A stretch of DNA of 64,000 nt from NCBI RefSeq assembly GCF_001618385.1, contig NZ_BDCR01000003.1, forward strand, positions 682,001 to 746,000. The letters run 5' to 3'. Positions within the stretch are counted from its first letter, which is position 1. Each line of letters starts with the position of its first letter. The notes beneath the pieces are model-generated. The model worked only from the letters and a program-made list of their open reading frames with translations, was not told the DNA's origin and ran no database searches. Origin of the DNA: Paludibacter jiangxiensis (GTDB lineage Bacteria > Bacteroidota > Bacteroidia > Bacteroidales > Paludibacteraceae). Position numbers and translations under genes: made by a program. This document shows, one piece after another, positions 61,361 through 64,000 of the stretch.

Positions 61361-63697
61361 TTACAATCCAATTCCGCCTGACTTTTTCTTAGCAGCGTCA
61401 CCATCAGGCACAGGTTCTCTTTTCTTAACCTCTTTACCGGCATTAAAATGATAGTTCACTTCAACAAAGGTCAGGTTCTTAATCAAATTCAAGCTTGCCC
61501 GCGACATCTGGTAATAGCTTCCAGCTTCGGTAACATTGGTCTGTTCATATTTCAACCCCATTTTTACAGGAGGCATATACATGAGCGTTATGTTCAGCTT
61601 TTGTTTCATCAGAGATTTATTGATAAACAAAACTATCAAATCATTATTGTTTGACGTATATCCCTGAATAGCAGCATCTTTACACAACTGTTTTTGTAAC
61701 ACAGCTCCGGCTGTAAGTCCGATTTTCGGATTTACATAAACCAACGTCGAATTAATCAACGAGTTTCTAACGGTCGTGCCCACGCCATTAAATTCAAGAT
61801 GGTTTTTATAAAAATCCATCCAGTTTTGCCAGAAAATTGTTTTGCTTAAAGGAAGTGTAAAATTGAGCTGTACACCGTAACGTTGATACAAATCAGCATT
61901 TACATTACTGATGTAATAATACTTTCCTACATTGGAAACAAAAGACGCAATCCGTCTGTTATCAAAATGATAATATGGCTCAATTGTAATAAAATTCATT
62001 ATATGAAATTCCAGTCCAAGCTTTTGGTAAATAGCAGTTTTCAGATCCGGATTACCCACATTCCATGTCAAAGAGTCGGATGCCGTCTTAAATGGAGTCA
62101 GCTGATCCATGGACGGATAATCCGCAAATGTATGGTATTTTGCCACGACATTAAATTTGGGGCTTGCCGTATACTGCAAGTTAAAATAAGGAAGAAAAGC
62201 GCTTACATTTCTTGACTCACCCAAATAATTCTGATGATAGGTTTCCAAAACTCCACCACCTTTCATCTTCCATTTTTTTAACGGCTGGTAACTTACATAC
62301 ATCGAAAATCGATTTTTCAGTTCATCATACGAAAAGGAGGTTCCTGATAATTTATTCGTATTGCTTTGGCTTTTCAGACCATATCCAAGCTCCATGGACA
62401 ACAACGGATTAAACTGATAAGTGTAGCCTGCATTGAAACGAATATAGTTACTGGATTTATTAATATTGCTCGCAGACAAAAAGTTATCCTGTTCGTATGT
62501 ATTATCCGACACTCCACTTCCGAATCCATAACGCAAATCCGATGTCAACGAACTCTTTTCTCCGAATTTTCCGTTATAGGTAATTGTTGTGGTAAGCGAA
62601 TTATTATGCCCTTTCTGCATAGATTCTGACGTACTTCGACTAAGAAAAACACCGTTATTTGAATTGGTCAGATTATTAAGAAATGATTGATTTTGCTTAT
62701 CTCCGCTCCAGTTTACCTCCGCAGATATTGTCTGGTTTTTACTCAGCATATAGTCACCGCCCAGGCTTGCGCTTCCACTGGCATCTTTTATCCGCCCATT
62801 AGGGTTATCAAAATCAAACGGATCCGAAGCTGTCGTTATATTACCATACTTCTTAATATTATCGAATGGCAAACAAAAATTATTTCCATACCCCCATCCC
62901 GACATATAAATATTGTATTTCTTATAGGTATAGGTAAGATTCATATTGCCATAATCCTGAACGAACCACTGCGAACCATTACTGCCTGCCACATCAAAAA
63001 AGGAAGTATTTCCGACATAGAAATCAACCCCCGAATAATCTTTCTTGAGCACAATATTAATAACCGCCGTATAACCGTCAGTTGCATATTTACCTACCGG
63101 ATCCTTTATCACTTCAACCCGTTCAATCCGGTCGGGCGAAAGGGTCTTGGCCATTTGCTGATCTTTTTCAACACCATCAATCAAAATCAGCACCTTTGTA
63201 CTACCGTTGACACTGATTGACTTGTCATACCGGTTATAATTCACCCCGTTCAGCTTACCCAGCAGTTCCTGCGACGAAGCTGTGCCCGCCTTCAATTCTT
63301 TTGTAATAGTAAAAACATCACGATCAATCTTGTTTTGCCTTGCGCTGCCTTTTATCGCAACCTCATTTAGTTGCTTAGAATCCTCTTCCATCAAAAGAGT
63401 TCCCAGATCACGATCCTTAAATGCCATCTCCAGATTCTTATATCCCAGATAGCGAATTCGGATTTTGCCGGTCTTTGCCGGTGGGGTAATTTCAAAGTAT
63501 CCTTTTGAATCAGTGATACACCCTATCAGCAAACTGTCGTGCGCCGATAACAACTCTACGGTTGCAAACTCAATTGGCTGCCTAGTTTGGCTATCCTTTA
63601 CCGTTGCCGAAATATCAGCTGCACTTTTTGCAGATACCGACATTACACAAATAGTTATCAACACAGATAACGATAAGAAAAAACGTTTACTCTCCAT
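61361..63697 (-). CDS. TonB-type outer-membrane receptor (OMP_b-brl family)
   Basis: A 778-residue outer-membrane protein with signal peptide MESKRFFLSLSVLITICVMSVSA. It has a carboxypeptidase-regulatory-like domain (about 28-105, ISATVKDSQTRQPIEFATVELL), a plug domain (about 110-215, with VLILIDGVEKD, DRIERVEVIKDPVGKYATDGYTAVINIVL) and a barrel of the OMP_b-brl type. The C-terminus continues past the last strand with a short basic tail (KKREPVPDGDAAKKKSGG). It is single, with no SusD or sigma/anti-sigma genes alongside, and its ligand is unknown. It resembles the receptor at 36709-39141 in domain order but not closely in sequence. Confidence 0.87.
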   Translation of the reverse strand: MESKRFFLSLSVLITICVMSVSAKSAADISATVKDSQTRQPIEFATVELLSAHDSLLIGCITDSKGYFEITPPAKTGKIRIRYLGYKNLEMAFKDRDLGTLLMEEDSKQLNEVAIKGSARQNKIDRDVFTITKELKAGTASSQELLGKLNGVNYNRYDKSISVNGSTKVLILIDGVEKDQQMAKTLSPDRIERVEVIKDPVGKYATDGYTAVINIVLKKDYSGVDFYVGNTSFFDVAGSNGSQWFVQDYGNMNLTYTYKKYNIYMSGWGYGNNFCLPFDNIKKYGNITTASDPFDFDNPNGRIKDASGSASLGGDYMLSKNQTISAEVNWSGDKQNQSFLNNLTNSNNGVFLSRSTSESMQKGHNNSLTTTITYNGKFGEKSSLTSDLRYGFGSGVSDNTYEQDNFLSASNINKSSNYIRFNAGYTYQFNPLLSMELGYGLKSQSNTNKLSGTSFSYDELKNRFSMYVSYQPLKKWKMKGGGVLETYHQNYLGESRNVSAFLPYFNLQYTASPKFNVVAKYHTFADYPSMDQLTPFKTASDSLTWNVGNPDLKTAIYQKLGLEFHIMNFITIEPYYHFDNRRIASFVSNVGKYYYISNVNADLYQRYGVQLNFTLPLSKTIFWQNWMDFYKNHLEFNGVGTTVRNSLINSTLVYVNPKIGLTAGAVLQKQLCKDAAIQGYTSNNNDLIVLFINKSLMKQKLNITLMYMPPVKMGLKYEQTNVTEAGSYYQMSRASLNLIKNLTFVEVNYHFNAGKEVKKREPVPDGDAAKKKSGGIGL

Positions 63698-64000
63698 ACC
63701 TATTAAATTAATTGATTTAACTCTTTAGCGATCCGACATTTCTCTATAAAACAAAACAGCCCACATTCGTTTGATGTTATTATCTTCTGATTTGACTAGA
63801 GCCACCTAAATAATAGGACCGTTCAAACACCCTCTACCCTAATCATTCAACTATTTATTTTTGCTCTCAAACAGAATTTCTGTTTTGGTGTACTACTTCA
63901 TTAATACACCGCAAAGATATGCTACTTTTTGCAAGCTTCAACCACGAAAATCCAATATTAACTTATTTTAATTTTACATTCATTAGAAAACCAGCATTCA
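63698..64000. other. Upstream region of TonB-type receptor
   Basis: These 303 bases have no gene. A minus-strand promoter (GTTG 63939-63942, 19-base spacer, TATCTTTG 63912-63919) would give a leader of about 205 bases. The leader contains a hairpin CAAACAGAA / TTCTGTTTT at 63868-63885. No known riboswitch motif was recognised. Confidence 0.45.
63912..63942 (-). promoter_or_regulatory. Promoter of TonB-type receptor gene
   Basis: TATCTTTG matches TAnnTTTG exactly, with GTTG 19 bases upstream as a one-mismatch -33 box. Confidence 0.5.

Noticed and set aside
63698-63911. Cobalamin-type riboswitch in the long receptor leader
   Set aside because: The leader is long enough but no conserved riboswitch box was found; only a simple hairpin is visible.

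Overview
The window comes from a member of the Bacteroidota, most likely order Bacteroidales. The evidence is: promoters of the form TTTG-N19..21-TAnnTTTG in front of many genes; an almost complete absence of Shine-Dalgarno sequences; outer-membrane families typical of the phylum (OMP_b-brl TonB-type receptors, DUF5723, HHH-barrel protein, DUF4834); a Bacteroides-type EF-G paralogue; and membrane-bound AraC regulators beside secreted glycosidases. A free-living plant-polymer degrader would fit, but genus cannot be fixed from the sequence alone.

Layout. 1-5.6 kb (+): end of a DOPA-dioxygenase-like gene, a HIT protein, a very large secreted amidase/golvesin-like/FN3 protein, rmuC and a small membrane protein. 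5.6-6.3 kb: a gene-free stretch with a candidate small RNA that has its own promoter and terminator. 6.3-22 kb: an accessory region for xylan breakdown (GH115 glucuronidase, GH43, GH3 with carbohydrate-binding modules) framed by two membrane AraC regulators. It is interrupted at 13.0-16.4 kb by an AT-rich HEPN-like gene, a tandemly duplicated REP-associated transposase (RAYT) with mirrored REP palindromes, a displaced copy of a neighbouring gene's 3' end, and a MITE-like element. 22-23 kb: a 0.9-kb gene-poor gap.

23-29 kb (-): a tight string hisG-hisD-obgE-DUF4834-ubiA-maf, preceded by a previously unlisted 13-residue leader peptide with three consecutive His codons and a terminator/antiterminator pair, i.e. 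a classical histidine attenuator. 29-42.8 kb: outer-membrane proteins, AlkD-like repair protein, initiator tRNA and tRNA-His, phosphate transporter with its DUF47 partner, a TonB-type receptor, pyruvate kinase, 3-dehydroquinate dehydratase and a serpin. 43-45 kb (+): EF-G2-like factor whose G domain has lost key catalytic residues. 45-61.2 kb (-): MBL hydrolase and then the core information-processing string rpsU-xerC-hpf-tRNA(Thr,Tyr,Gly,Thr)-tuf-tRNA(Trp)-secE-nusG-rplKAJL-rpoBC. 61.4-64 kb: a second TonB-type receptor.

The most interesting signals are the duplicated RAYT/REP unit, the his attenuator at the head of a mixed-function operon, the candidate small RNA, the strong Shine-Dalgarno sequences found only at hpf and nusG, the degenerate-GTPase EF-G paralogue, and palindromes placed over several promoters.
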